Shown here piece by piece: positions 41,584-50,948 of a DNA stretch of 64,000 nucleotides. Positions within the stretch are counted from its first letter, which is position 1, and every line of letters begins with the position of its first letter. The notes under the pieces are model-generated. The model was not told the DNA's origin, ran no database searches, and was given only the letters and a program-made list of their open reading frames with translations. The DNA is taken from the NCBI RefSeq assembly GCF_020176955.2, contig NZ_JAIUCZ020000013.1, positions 239,581 to 303,580 of the forward strand. Direction: 5' to 3'. A program made the position numbers and the translations under genes. Source of the DNA: Nocardia sp. alder85J (GTDB lineage Bacteria; Actinomycetota; Actinomycetes; Mycobacteriales; Mycobacteriaceae).

Positions 41584-42795
41584 ATGAGTTCGAAGGGGCT
41601 TTCCGGGGTCGCCTCGCCACCCGGCGGTAGCACCGGTGAGGTCGACCGGGCGCTGGCCGCCGTCGCGGAGATCGGGCCCGCGCTCGCCGCCCGCGTCGCC
41701 GCGGTGGACGGGGTGCATCCGGAATCGTTCGCGGACATCAGGTCAGCCGGATTGCCGCGGCTGATCGTGCCGGTCGCCCACGGCGGCGGCGGAGCGGGTA
41801 TCGGCGAGGCCTCCGCGGTGATCCGGGCCCTGGCCGAATACGACGCGTCGGTGGCGCTGGTGCTGACCATGCACTACATCCACACCACCCGGCTGCTGTC
41901 CGGGTCCGCCACGGATCGGGTGCGGCGCACGGCCCGTGATCTCGCCGAGCGCGACAGCCTGCTCAACTTCGCGGCGAGCGAGGGGCGCAGCGGCGCGCCG
42001 AGTCGCGGCGGCGCGGTGCGCACGGTGGCCACGCGGCGGCCCGGCGGCTGGACGCTGACCGGCCGCAAGCGTTACGTCACCGGGTCGGTCGCCGTCGACG
42101 TGCTGCTGGTGACCGCGGCCGATGCCGAATCCGCCGCGGTGCGAACCTTTCTCGTCGAGACCGCCGGCCCGGGCGTCCGGGTGGAGGAGACCTGGGACAC
42201 CATCGGGCTGCGCGGATCGGCCTCGCACGACGTCGTGTTCGAGGACGTCGCGGTGGCCGCGGACGCGGAGATCGACGCCTACGATCCGAACACCAGCCCC
42301 GCCCGGGTCGAGGCCTTCCACAATTGGTGGTCGCTGCTGCTGGCCTCCATCCACCTCGGGATCGGTACGGCCGCAAGGAAATTCGCTTTGGAATTCGCCA
42401 CCGGCGAGCGAGACGACGGACATTCGGGTCCGCGCAGCGACCAGGCGCGGATCCGGTCGCACGCCGGTGACGTGGAACTCGCGCTGCTCCAGGCCGAGAC
42501 GCTGCTGGACGCCGCGCTGGACCGGGTGTCGCCGGACGGATCGGCGTGGCCCGGACTCGGGCCCGCCACCAAACTGCTGGTGCACCGGCACGCCACGGCG
42601 GCGGTGGACAGTGCCGCGCGGCTGGTGGGCGGCGCCTCGGTGTGGAACGATTCGCCGCTGTCCCGGTACTACCGGGACCTGCGGGTCGCCCTGTTCAATC
42701 CGCCGAACGACGATGTGGTCGCCGACCGGATCGCCGATCTGCTGTTCGCGCCCGGCGGTGGCGGGCTGCTCCACGGCCCGGGGGTCCGCCGATGA
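41584..42795 (+). CDS. DszC/SfnB-like acyl-CoA-dehydrogenase-fold flavin monooxygenase, copy 1
   Basis: A 403-residue protein of acyl-CoA dehydrogenase fold. VPVAHGGGGAGIGEASAVIRAL, FAASEGRSGAP and TLTGRKRYVTGSVAVDVLLV match the SfnB/DszC branch that uses reduced flavin and oxygen on sulfur compounds rather than acyl-CoA. ATG 41584 has AAGGA eight bases upstream; ATGs at 41563 and 41575 are in frame alternatives. Its stop overlaps the LLM monooxygenase gene as ATGA. A paralogous pair lies at 50949-53334. Confidence 0.8.
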   Translation: MSSKGLSGVASPPGGSTGEVDRALAAVAEIGPALAARVAAVDGVHPESFADIRSAGLPRLIVPVAHGGGGAGIGEASAVIRALAEYDASVALVLTMHYIHTTRLLSGSATDRVRRTARDLAERDSLLNFAASEGRSGAPSRGGAVRTVATRRPGGWTLTGRKRYVTGSVAVDVLLVTAADAESAAVRTFLVETAGPGVRVEETWDTIGLRGSASHDVVFEDVAVAADAEIDAYDPNTSPARVEAFHNWWSLLLASIHLGIGTAARKFALEFATGERDDGHSGPRSDQARIRSHAGDVELALLQAETLLDAALDRVSPDGSAWPGLGPATKLLVHRHATAAVDSAARLVGGASVWNDSPLSRYYRDLRVALFNPPNDDVVADRIADLLFAPGGGGLLHGPGVRR

Positions 42796-44141
42796 CCGCG
42801 CGCCCGGCGATGTCGCTGCATTTCAACATCAGCGGCGTCGGTCATGCCAACTACGCGTGGCGGCATCCGGACAGCCGCACCGAACGCGCCCTGGATCTCG
42901 ACTACTACCTACATCTCGCGCGGGTCGCGGAGCGCGGCAAATTCGATTCGATCTTCATCGCCGACACCCCAGCGCTGCGGCCCGATCCCAACGACGTGCT
43001 CGCGAACACGCCCTTCGAGCCGATCACGCTGCTGTCCGCGATCGCCGCGGCGACCTCCCGGATCGGCGTGATTCCCACCGTCTCGACCAGCTACGCCGAC
43101 CCGTACACCATCGCCCGGCAGATCGCCTCGCTGGACCTGCTCAGCGGCGGCCGCGCCGGGGTGAACCTGGTGACCTCCGCCGGTGATGCGGTGGCCCGTA
43201 ACCACGGCCGGGACCGGCACCTGGAACACGGCGAAAGATATTCCCGGGCCGCCGAATTCATCGATGTGCTGGGAAAGCTCTGGGGCAGTTGGCGACCGGA
43301 CGCACTGCTGATCGACCGCGAACGCGGCGTCCTCGCCGATCCGTCGCGGATCACCCCGATCTCGCACCACGGCAGGTTCTTCCAGGTCGCCGGGCCGCTG
43401 TCGGTGCCGCCGTCGCCGCAGGGCCGGCCGGTCGTCGTCCAGGCCGGCGCCTCGCCGGAGGGGATCGAACTGGCCGGCGCCTACGCGGACGCGGTGTACG
43501 CGCGGTCCATGTCCCTCGCGGAGACCCTGGGCACCGTGCGAAAGATCAAGGCGAGCGCGGTGTCCCGGGGGCGCACCGCGGAGTCGGTGCACATCCTGCC
43601 GGGCATCGTGCCCTATGTCGCGAAGACCTCCGCGCAGGCGGCCGACCTGGTCCGCGAGATCGAGGGGCTGACCAGGATCGGCCCGCAGGCGCTGCGGCTG
43701 CTCGGCGGCATGCTGGGCATCGACGTCACCGGCTACGAACTCGGCGACCGGGTGCCGCTCGAAATACTGCCGGAACCGGCCGATTTCGACGGATCGGTGA
43801 CCGGGCTGGTGCAGATCCGGGAGATCGTGTCGACCGGCACGACGACCTTCGCCGATCTCGCCCGCCGGGTGAGCGGGCTGGCGCCGCTGGGCATGTCGAT
43901 CCTCGTCGGGACCGGCAGTGAGGTCGCCGAGGTGCTGGAAACTTGGTTCCGCTCCGGCGCGGCCGACGGCTTCAACCTGATGCTGCCGATCGCGCCCGGT
44001 GGTATCGAAGCCTTCGTCGACGAGGTCGTGCCGGTGTTGCAGGAGCGCGGTGTCTTCAAACCGGATTACGCCGGGACGACGCTGCGCTCCCACCTGGGTA
44101 TCGAAGTGCCGGAAACCGTTGTCGCACAGCGCGCCGGGTGA
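42792..44141 (+). CDS. LLM-class flavin monooxygenase (DszA/NtaA/SnaA-like), copy 1
   Basis: A 449-residue bacterial-luciferase-like TIM barrel. LHFNISGVGHANYAWRHP, FDSIFIADTPALRP, GRAGVNLVTSAGDAVARNHG and VPPSPQGRPVVVQAGAS are the NtaA/SnaA/DszA group motifs. These enzymes use FMNH2 and oxygen to cleave C-S or C-N bonds, with reduced flavin supplied by a separate reductase such as the fusion protein encoded at 40364. It is translationally coupled to the preceding gene and shares clear paralogy with 50949-52256. Confidence 0.85.
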   Translation: MTARPAMSLHFNISGVGHANYAWRHPDSRTERALDLDYYLHLARVAERGKFDSIFIADTPALRPDPNDVLANTPFEPITLLSAIAAATSRIGVIPTVSTSYADPYTIARQIASLDLLSGGRAGVNLVTSAGDAVARNHGRDRHLEHGERYSRAAEFIDVLGKLWGSWRPDALLIDRERGVLADPSRITPISHHGRFFQVAGPLSVPPSPQGRPVVVQAGASPEGIELAGAYADAVYARSMSLAETLGTVRKIKASAVSRGRTAESVHILPGIVPYVAKTSAQAADLVREIEGLTRIGPQALRLLGGMLGIDVTGYELGDRVPLEILPEPADFDGSVTGLVQIREIVSTGTTTFADLARRVSGLAPLGMSILVGTGSEVAEVLETWFRSGAADGFNLMLPIAPGGIEAFVDEVVPVLQERGVFKPDYAGTTLRSHLGIEVPETVVAQRAG

Positions 44142-44189
44142 CCGTCGTGCCGGATCGTCTCGCCGAGAACTACGGAAAGTGTTCGTCGC

Positions 44190-44675
44190 ATGCGAATCTC
44201 CGCGAAGTCCGACTACGCCCTGCGGGCGTTGCTGCATCTGGCCGCCCACCCCGACGAGCTGGTGAGCTCCGAACAGCTGGCCGGTAGCCAGCAGATACCG
44301 CACAAATTCCTGGAAGCCATCATGTCCGAACTCCGGCAGAGCCGGTTCGTCACCAGCCAGCGCGGGACCGGCGGCGGTCACCGGCTGTGCCGGCCCGCGA
44401 ACGAGATTCCGCTTGCCGACGTGCTGCGGGCCCTGAACGGCCCGCTGGTCACGGTCCGTGGCGAATGCCCGCAGGACCTCGACTATGTCGATCGCGCCGA
44501 AAACCTGCAACTGGTGTGGGTGGCCGCGCGCGCGGCCCTGCGCCGGGTGCTGGAGTCGGTGTCGCTCCAGGACATTCTCGACCGCCGTCTCCCGGATTTC
44601 GTCCAGGACATGCTCGACATGCCGGACGCCTGGGAGAGCCGCGTCGTATCGAATACACCGATCAGGAGATCCTAG
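44190..44675 (+). CDS. Rrf2-family transcriptional regulator
   Basis: A 161-residue Rrf2 protein with the typical start MRISAKSDYALRALLHLA, winged helix SSEQLAGSQQIPHKFLEAIMSEL and wing QRGTGGGHRLCRP. It lacks the three-cysteine cluster of IscR/NsrR; only C-RP and GECP cysteines remain, so it is more likely a CymR-like sulfur or cysteine-status regulator than an iron-sulfur sensor. It lies between the monooxygenase genes and the importer genes and overlaps the latter by one base, so it probably controls this sulfur operon. Confidence 0.85.
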   Translation: MRISAKSDYALRALLHLAAHPDELVSSEQLAGSQQIPHKFLEAIMSELRQSRFVTSQRGTGGGHRLCRPANEIPLADVLRALNGPLVTVRGECPQDLDYVDRAENLQLVWVAARAALRRVLESVSLQDILDRRLPDFVQDMLDMPDAWESRVVSNTPIRRS

Positions 44676-45610
44676 TGAATATCAGAGCCACTGCCCTCGC
44701 GGTGATCGTGGCGGTCGCCGGGTCGGCGGCCCTCTTGGCGGGATGCGGTTCGTCGACCTCGACGAGCAGCAGTTCCACGAGTTCCGCTGCCGCCGCGCAG
44801 ATTCCGGACGCGAAATTCCGGCAGGACCTGCACGACGCCCTCCCGGCGGAGATCAAGAGCGCGGGCAGGCTCCGGCTCGCCGCCTTCCAATTCCCGCCCT
44901 ACGAGTACTACAAGGAGGACGGGAAGACCCCGCAGGGCATCTACGTGCAGGTGGCCGACGCCCTGAAGAAGGTGCTCGGCGTCGACGTCGACCTGAACAT
45001 CGAGCCGTCCATCGCCGATATCGCGACCGCGCTCGGGAGCGGCCGCGACGATGCCAGCCTGTCGTCACTGGCCGATCTGCCGACCACCGAGGAGAGTTTC
45101 GATTTCGCGGACTGGTTGAAGGAATACGTGGCCTTCATGGTGAAGAAGGGCAATCCGAAACATATCACCGGACTGGACGCCACCTGCGGCACCTCGATCG
45201 CCACGCTGCAAGGCGGGCCCTCCGAGCAGGTCCTGAAGAAGAAGACCACGGAATGCGTCCAGCAAGGGAGGCGGCCCATCGATATCAAGACCTTCCCGGA
45301 CCAGAACACCGCCGTCCTCGCCGTCCGCTCCGGGCGCGCCGATGCCGCCTTCTCGCAACAGGTTCCGCTGGGTTACTACGTGTCCCAGGATTCCGGCTTC
45401 GAACTGGCCGGCACCAATCAGTCCAACGGATTCCCCGACCTGTATTTCGGCGCTTACGCGCTGAAGGGCAAGCCGGTACTGAATGTGCTGCTCGGCGCGT
45501 TCGAGGCCCTGCGCACCGACGGTGTCTACGATGCGCTGCTGAAGCAGTACGGGTTGCAGGCGAATCGCATCGATCAGTTCGGCATCAATCTCTCCACCCG
45601 GAACAAATGA
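44675..45610 (+). CDS. Polar amino-acid-type ABC transporter substrate-binding lipoprotein
   Basis: A 311-residue lipoprotein: signal peptide with lipobox LLAGC (C24), Ser/Thr linker, then a family-3 solute-binding domain (LRLAAFQFPPYEYYKEDGK, PQGIYVQVADALKKVLG, DQNTAVLAVRSGRADAAF). GTG 44675 has AGGAG six bases upstream. Cystine, other sulfur amino acids or sulfonate-linked amino acids are plausible ligands, given the Rrf2 and monooxygenase neighbours. Two Cys in the mature part (DATCGTS and TTECVQQ) are spaced for a disulfide. Confidence 0.85.
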   Translation: MNIRATALAVIVAVAGSAALLAGCGSSTSTSSSSTSSAAAAQIPDAKFRQDLHDALPAEIKSAGRLRLAAFQFPPYEYYKEDGKTPQGIYVQVADALKKVLGVDVDLNIEPSIADIATALGSGRDDASLSSLADLPTTEESFDFADWLKEYVAFMVKKGNPKHITGLDATCGTSIATLQGGPSEQVLKKKTTECVQQGRRPIDIKTFPDQNTAVLAVRSGRADAAFSQQVPLGYYVSQDSGFELAGTNQSNGFPDLYFGAYALKGKPVLNVLLGAFEALRTDGVYDALLKQYGLQANRIDQFGINLSTRNK

Positions 45611-46509
45611 CGCCGCACGACATCGCGGTCGCCGCGGCCCACCCGCGGCGGCCCGCCTCCGATATCGACCTCGCCGACGCCGTGCCGCGGCATCGCGCGG
45701 CACGGCGGGTGGCCGGGGTGCTGTTCTTCCTGGTGTGCGCACTGCTGGTGTCCGCGATCGCGCGGAATCCGAACATCGAGTGGCACACGGTCTTTCATTA
45801 CCTGACGTTCTCGACGATTCTCGACGGCGTCGTGACGACGCTGTGGCTGACCGCGGCCGGAATGGCGCTGGGATCGGCCGGCGGTGTCCTGCTCGCGCTG
45901 GCCCGCAATTCCGCCGATCCACTGATCCGGCTGCCGGCGGACATCTACGTCTGGTTCTTCCGCGGCACACCGCTGCTGATCCAGTTGATCTTCTGGTACA
46001 ACTTCGCGATCTTCCTGCCGCGCCTCGATATTCGAGTACCGTTCACCGGCCTGCACCTGCTGTCGGCGTCGACGAACGACCTGGTGAAACCCTTGGTGGC
46101 GGCGTTGCTGGGGCTCGTGCTGCACGAGGCCGCGTATATGTGCGAGATCGTGCGCGCCGGATTTCTCAGCGTGCCGCGCGGACAATCCGATGCCGGGCTG
46201 ACCCTCGGCCTGACCCCGGGCCAGATCACCCGGCAGGTGGTGCTGCCGCAGGCGATGCGATTCATCATTCCCCCGGCGGGCAGCCAGCTGATCTCGATGC
46301 TGAAAGCGACCTCGCTGGTCTCGGTGATGTCGGTGTTCGACCTGTTCTATTCCGCGCAGTCCATCTATTCGACCAATGGCCGGGTCGTCCCGCTGCTGGT
46401 GGTCGCGGCGCTGTGGTACCTGTTCCTGACCAGCCTGCTCTATCTCGTCCAGGCCCGCATCGAGCGGCGTTACGGGCGGGGCGACACCCGGCCGCGAGGT
46501 GTCCGGTGA
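45607..46509 (+). CDS. Polar amino-acid-type ABC transporter permease
   Basis: A 300-residue permease with one long N-terminal hydrophilic segment (about 35 residues), then about five or six membrane helices and the coupling loop HEAAYMCEIVRAGFLSVPRGQ followed by SDAGLTLGLTPGQITRQVV. These are the family signature of His/Glu/Arg/Cys importers. ATG 45607 overlaps the preceding stop by four bases. It should pair with the ATPase encoded immediately downstream. Confidence 0.88.
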   Translation: MTPHDIAVAAAHPRRPASDIDLADAVPRHRAARRVAGVLFFLVCALLVSAIARNPNIEWHTVFHYLTFSTILDGVVTTLWLTAAGMALGSAGGVLLALARNSADPLIRLPADIYVWFFRGTPLLIQLIFWYNFAIFLPRLDIRVPFTGLHLLSASTNDLVKPLVAALLGLVLHEAAYMCEIVRAGFLSVPRGQSDAGLTLGLTPGQITRQVVLPQAMRFIIPPAGSQLISMLKATSLVSVMSVFDLFYSAQSIYSTNGRVVPLLVVAALWYLFLTSLLYLVQARIERRYGRGDTRPRGVR

Positions 46510-47294
46510 CCGGCGACATCGCACCACCGCTGCTCCGGCTCGAACGGGTCGGCAAGACCTTCGGCGACACCACTGTGTTGCGCGACATCGATCTGGAGAT
46601 CCGGCGCGGCGAAATCGTCGTCGTCATCGGGCCTTCCGGTTCCGGGAAGTCGACGCTGCTGCGCCTGATCGCCCAGCTCGAGACCATCGATCGCGGTGCG
46701 ATCCGGCTCGACGACGAGTTGCTCGGCGCGGAATGGCGGCGCGGCAAGCTGATTCGGAGGACACAGCGCGGCATCGGCCGCCAGCGCCGCCGAATCGGCA
46801 TGGTGTTCCAGCAGTTCCACCTCTTCGGGCATCTGACCGCCCTCGGCAATGTGACCCACGCGCCCCGCAAGGTCGCCGGACTGCGCCGGGACGCGGCCGC
46901 GGACCTGGGCCGCGCGCTGCTGCGCCGGGTCGGCCTGGAAGCCCACGCCGACGCGTATCCCGCGCAGCTGTCCGGCGGTCAGCAGCAGCGGGTGGCCATC
47001 GCCCGCGCGCTGGCGATGCGGCCGGATCTGCTGCTGTGCGACGAACCCACCTCGGCGCTGGATCCCGAACTCGTCGGCGAGGTGCTCCAGGTGTTGCGCG
47101 ATCTGGCCGCCGGTGGCCAGACCATGTTGGTCGTCACCCACGAGATGTCCTTCGCCCGCCGGGTGGCGTCGCGAATCCTGTTCCTGGACAACGGTGTCGT
47201 GGTCGGTGACGATGCGCCGGAGGCGTTGTTCGCCAGTGACAACCCGCGCATCCGGCGGTTCCTGGACACCCAGGACGGGCACGACGCCGCATGA
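46506..47294 (+). CDS. Polar amino-acid-type ABC transporter ATPase
   Basis: A 262-residue ATPase with Walker A GPSGSGKST, Q-loop MVFQQFHLFGH, signature LSGGQQQRVA, Walker B LLLCDEPTSALD and H-loop VTHEMSFA. GTG 46506 overlaps the permease stop as GTGA. The sequence between Walker A and Q-loop carries an extra basic segment (RRGKLIRRTQRGIGRQRRR), slightly longer than usual. It ends the operon nine bases before the convergent TetR stop. Confidence 0.9.
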   Translation: MTGDIAPPLLRLERVGKTFGDTTVLRDIDLEIRRGEIVVVIGPSGSGKSTLLRLIAQLETIDRGAIRLDDELLGAEWRRGKLIRRTQRGIGRQRRRIGMVFQQFHLFGHLTALGNVTHAPRKVAGLRRDAAADLGRALLRRVGLEAHADAYPAQLSGGQQQRVAIARALAMRPDLLLCDEPTSALDPELVGEVLQVLRDLAAGGQTMLVVTHEMSFARRVASRILFLDNGVVVGDDAPEALFASDNPRIRRFLDTQDGHDAA

Positions 47295-47303
47295 CGGGCG
47301 CGA

Positions 47304-47900
47304 TCAGGCCGCGTCCGCCGGCAGCGCCCGCAGACCCTGGATCGCGAGCGTGGCGAAACGCCGGGACGCCGCGACCGCCGCCGCCTCGGTCGCGGCCCGA
47401 ATCCCGCTGTTGGCCATGAGGATCAGGACGATGTCGTCGAAGACGACGTCGGCGCGCATCCGGCCCGTCTCCTTGGCGCGGCGGAGCAGGTCCGCCATCG
47501 CGCTCATCGAGTCGGCGCGGGCGGCGACGAAATCCACCGAGTCCGGGAAGGCCGACATGAAGGCGGCGGTGAAGCCGCGGTCGCGGACATGCATCTCACA
47601 GAGGTGTTCGATCGCCACCCGGAAGCCACGCCAGGGATCCGGGTCCGCGAGACCCGCCGCGACGATGTCCGCACACACCCGCATCTGACCGGTGAAGGCC
47701 TCGGTGATCAGCTGTTCCTTGGTCGGGAAATGGCGATACAGCGTGGCCGGGCCGACCTCGGCCCGGCGGGCGACGACCCGCATCGGCACGGCCAGGCCGT
47801 CGGTGGCGAACACGTCGCGCGCCGCGGTGAGAATGCGTTCACGGTTGTCGCGGGCGTCGGAGCGCGGCAACCGAGGGAGATGCTCGTCCACCTGTCTCAC
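47304..47900 (-). CDS. TetR-family regulator
   Basis: A 198-residue TetR protein: RERILTAARDVFATDGLAVPM, then VARRAEVGPATLYRHFPTKEQLI. It starts at GTG 47900 (GTG 47891 possible) and diverges from the quinone-reductase gene at 47969. A perfect 20-bp inverted repeat lies in the 68-bp gap. It most likely represses both itself and the reductase. Confidence 0.88.
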   Translation of the reverse strand: MRQVDEHLPRLPRSDARDNRERILTAARDVFATDGLAVPMRVVARRAEVGPATLYRHFPTKEQLITEAFTGQMRVCADIVAAGLADPDPWRGFRVAIEHLCEMHVRDRGFTAAFMSAFPDSVDFVAARADSMSAMADLLRRAKETGRMRADVVFDDIVLILMANSGIRAATEAAAVAASRRFATLAIQGLRALPADAA

Positions 47901-47908
47901 TTTAGCGA

Positions 47909-47928
47909 AACGGACGGGGGCGTCCGTT
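47909..47928. promoter_or_regulatory. TetR operator
   Basis: Perfect inverted repeat with arms AACGGACG and CGTCCGTT around GGGG, nine bases upstream of the tetR start and 40 bases before the reductase start. Confidence 0.85.
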
Positions 47929-47968
47929 ACGGTCGGCCTCAGGGGGTCCCGATCGAGGTGGAGGCGTG

Positions 47969-48928
47969 ATGAAGGCAGTGGCGGTACGGACGTTCGGCGA
48001 TCCCGAGGGGCTGGAGGTCATCGACCTCCCCGACCCCGATCCGGCCCCGGGACAGGTGCTGGTCGACGTCGAGGCGATCGGTGTCGGCGGGGTCGACACC
48101 GTGATCCGGCGCGGTTCGCTCGCGGCCTACGGTTTCCGTGACGGCCATATCCTCGGTGGCGAGGTCGCGGGCACCGTGGCGGCGGTCGGCGCCGGGGTGG
48201 ACCCCAGCTGGATCGGGCAGCGGGTATGGGCGTTCACCGGGTTGAGCGGCGGGTACGTCGAACGGGCGGTCGCCCCGGCCGACACCCTCGTCGCCCTGCC
48301 CCCGACGCTGTCGGCCGCCGACGCGGTGACCTACGGAAGTTCCGGCGCCGTCGCCCATTTCGGCCTCCGGCACGCGCGGTTCGCGCCCGGTGAGTCGGTG
48401 CTGATCCGGGGCGCGGCGGGCGGGATCGGGGTCATGGCGGTGCAACTCGCGGCCCGCGCCGGGGCCGGTGCGGTGACGGTCACGACCTCGTCCGCCGAGC
48501 GCGGCGATCGCCTGCGCGCACTGGGCGCGACCCGGGTGCTCGACCGCGCGGGCCGGGGCGCGGACACCCCGGCGGATTTCGACATCGTCTTCGATATCGT
48601 CGCCGGGCCGGACCTGCCGTCGTTCTTCGGCACGCTCGCGCCGAACGGCCGCATGGTGGTCGTCGGCATCGTCGCGGGCCCGCCGCCCGCGGAATTCGGG
48701 ATGGAACTGATCGGCGCCTTCCAGAAGTCGATGTCGTTCGCGACCTTCAGTACCGACACCGTCCCCGCACCCGACCGCCGCGCACTGATCGCCGACCTGT
48801 TCGCCACCGCCGGTCGCGGCGAACTCCGGTCCGTGGTGCACGAGGTGCTCCCGCTCGAGAAAGCGGTGCTCGCGCACCGGAAGATGGACGCCGGTGCGGT
48901 GTTCGGCCGGATCGTGCTGGTGCCCTGA
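47969..48928 (+). CDS. Zinc-independent quinone oxidoreductase (MDR family)
   Basis: A 319-residue medium-chain reductase. GROES-like N-terminal half (VEAIGVGGVDTVIRRG, ILGGEVAGTVAAVGAGV) and an NADPH domain with RGAAGGIGVMAVQLA. Catalytic and structural zinc cysteines are absent, as in quinone reductases. ATG 47969 is preferred over GTG 47966. Regulated by the divergent TetR; the inducer is likely an electrophile or quinone. Confidence 0.88.
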   Translation: MKAVAVRTFGDPEGLEVIDLPDPDPAPGQVLVDVEAIGVGGVDTVIRRGSLAAYGFRDGHILGGEVAGTVAAVGAGVDPSWIGQRVWAFTGLSGGYVERAVAPADTLVALPPTLSAADAVTYGSSGAVAHFGLRHARFAPGESVLIRGAAGGIGVMAVQLAARAGAGAVTVTTSSAERGDRLRALGATRVLDRAGRGADTPADFDIVFDIVAGPDLPSFFGTLAPNGRMVVVGIVAGPPPAEFGMELIGAFQKSMSFATFSTDTVPAPDRRALIADLFATAGRGELRSVVHEVLPLEKAVLAHRKMDAGAVFGRIVLVP

Positions 48929-49033
48929 CCGGTGTCTCGGCGCGTTTCCCGTTGTGTCCGAACGGCCTTCGATGGCGCGCCGAGGCAAGCAGGCGGTGCC
49001 GGTGAAGCGGCGCATCGGCCACGAGCGAGCCGG

Positions 49034-49654
49034 TCACGACCGGACTGCGCTGTTCGGCAGCAGTTTCGGCCGGAGCCGGTCCACTGCCGAATCGAAGGCG
49101 GCGGCGAGGTGGTCCGGTGAGCCGGTCACGGTGGTCAGGATCGCGCCGCCGTGTACCGCGGCGAGAACGGCGGAGGCGGCGGTGTCGGGGTCGATCGTGG
49201 CGCTGATGTCGCCGGTGGCCTGCATCTGCGTGATGCCGGTGCGAATGATGGTGTGCCAGTGCAGCATCAGCTGCCGGACCACGGCGGCTGCGCCGGGGGT
49301 GGCGGTGGCGAGGTGGTGCAGCAGGGTCTGCATCGGGCAGTCGGCGCCGGTGCGATCGAATTCGCCCAGCAGTTGTTCGCGCCAGCGATCCCAGGCATGC
49401 CAGGTGACCAGTGGGTCGACGCGCTCGCGCAGGATGGTCAGGATGCGGTCGGCCTCGGTGGCGGCCACCTCGGTCAGCAGTTCGTCCTTGCCGCCGGGGA
49501 AATAGTGGAACAGCTGACTCTTGCTGACCTGCGATCGTTCCCGGATGTCGTCGAGAGTGGTGGTGGCGGCGCCTGTTTCGAGTACGGCACGGGTCGCGCC
49601 CGCGAGGATGCGGGCGCGGGTGGTGCGGCCCTTGGCCGTACTGCGCGGCGGCAT
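49034..49654 (-). CDS. TetR-family regulator
   Basis: A 206-residue regulator with TTRARILAGATRAVLETGAATTT and SQVSKSQLFHYFPGGKDELL at residues about 10-62, and a C-terminal TetR_C-type helical domain. It is divergent from the NmrA-like gene at 49744, with 89 bp between starts. I could not pick out an operator as clear as those of the neighbouring pairs. Confidence 0.88.
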   Translation of the reverse strand: MPPRSTAKGRTTRARILAGATRAVLETGAATTTLDDIRERSQVSKSQLFHYFPGGKDELLTEVAATEADRILTILRERVDPLVTWHAWDRWREQLLGEFDRTGADCPMQTLLHHLATATPGAAAVVRQLMLHWHTIIRTGITQMQATGDISATIDPDTAASAVLAAVHGGAILTTVTGSPDHLAAAFDSAVDRLRPKLLPNSAVRS

Positions 49655-49743
49655 CGGTTCAGTCTAGATCGGCCGCCGAAACCGTACTTGCGGGTCCATT
49701 TTTCGAGGTGGAGCATCGGCGTCCGGGAGCAGAGGAGGACGCC

Positions 49744-50631
49744 ATGGTGGTGTGGCAGCGAGTGCTGGTCACCGGCGCTACCGGGAACACCGGCAGCCGG
49801 GTGGTGGCCGGGCTACGGCAGCGGGGGATCGAGGTGCGGGCGGCCTCGCGGTCCGGTGCGGTGCGTTTCGACTGGGACGAGCCGGATACCTGGGCCGCCG
49901 CCGTCACGGGAGTCGATGCGATGTATCTGGCGACCCCGATGACGAATGCGGGCTTCGGTGCCGCAGCGGTCGGCGATTTCGTCGAATACGCGGTGGCGCA
50001 AGGAGTTCGGCGCATCGTGCTGCTGGCCGGGCGCAGTGCGCGGGCCTGCCCGTCGAGCCCCTATATGCGAGCGCTGGAGGAACCGGTGCGGGCCAGCGGC
50101 GTCGAGTGGACGGTCCTCAGTCCGGGTGTCTTCCAACAGAATTTCCTCACCGAAGGGTGGCGGGCGGGTATTCGCACCGGCGCGGTGGAACGGGTGGAAG
50201 CCGTACCGGATGTTCCGGTCGACTTCATCGACGTCGCCGATATCGCCGAGGTCGCGGTGCGAGTGTTCACCGGTGCGGGCCACGGTGGGGCCACCTACGA
50301 ACTGTCGGGTCCGCGCGCGCTGAGTTTCCGGGAGGCGGTCGGCCTCATCGCCCGCACCCTCGACCGGCCGGTGACCTATCGGCGGATCGATCTGGCGGAC
50401 TGGCTGGCGGACGCGCGGGCCCGCGAACTGCCGGACATACAAGTCGATTTCATGACCGTCAACCAGCTCGGACAGGCCGGTGGGGCCTATTCCGTGCTGC
50501 ACACCGGTGTGCAGGAGGTGCTGGGGCGGGCGCCGTCCCCATTCGAACGCTTCGTCCGTGAGGCGGCCGCGACCGGGGAGTGGGTCGTTCGTGACGGGCC
50601 GGGGAGGGCATGCACCACGCGTTCCAGATGA
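49744..50631 (+). CDS. NmrA-like NAD(P)-binding protein
   Basis: A 295-residue atypical short-chain dehydrogenase: Rossmann motif VLVTGATGNTGSRVV, then LLAGRSARACPSSPYM and SPGVFQQNFL, FIDVADIAEVAVRVF and YELSGPRALSFREAVGLI. It has no classical YxxxK pair, as in NmrA/HSCARG redox sensors and NAD(P)H:quinone reductase type 2 enzymes. ATG 49744 follows AGGAGG closely (four bases). Regulation by the divergent TetR is inferred. Confidence 0.85.
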   Translation: MVVWQRVLVTGATGNTGSRVVAGLRQRGIEVRAASRSGAVRFDWDEPDTWAAAVTGVDAMYLATPMTNAGFGAAAVGDFVEYAVAQGVRRIVLLAGRSARACPSSPYMRALEEPVRASGVEWTVLSPGVFQQNFLTEGWRAGIRTGAVERVEAVPDVPVDFIDVADIAEVAVRVFTGAGHGGATYELSGPRALSFREAVGLIARTLDRPVTYRRIDLADWLADARARELPDIQVDFMTVNQLGQAGGAYSVLHTGVQEVLGRAPSPFERFVREAAATGEWVVRDGPGRACTTRSR

Positions 50632-50948
50632 ATGCGGGTATCACTCCCGAAGCCCACGCCGCCGTCCGGACCGCGGCTCACCGTGTGGCGCACTGGCTCC
50701 CGAGTGTGACCGGCGCCGTCCGAGCCGATCCGGACGACTGCCGGGCGCGATCGAATCCCGCACGCCCCACCGAATGATGCACGCAGACAACAGATTCGGT
50801 CGCTGCGACCGGAGTGTCACGCCGGATTTCCGCGTCTGAGGTCGATCGCCGGATTGCGATCGGTTCTGGCCGATCAACTCCGGATCACCCTCGTGGGAGG
50901 GCCGATTCGTCCCGCGCCGTGGCGGTGTGCGCACGACCGCGAGTGCTG
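50632..50948. other. Gene-poor gap between convergent units
   Basis: A 49-codon frame (ATG 50628, overlapping the preceding stop as ATGA, to TGA 50777) starts MNAGITPEAHAAVRTAAH but has only moderate third-position bias and no recognised relative. The rest holds no gene or clear hairpin that I can support. Confidence 0.4.

Noticed and set aside
41382..41630. Possible cysteine-containing leader peptide before the sulfur operon
   Set aside because: Only two early Cys codons, no ribosome site that stands out, no attenuator hairpin, and the frame overlaps the real gene start.
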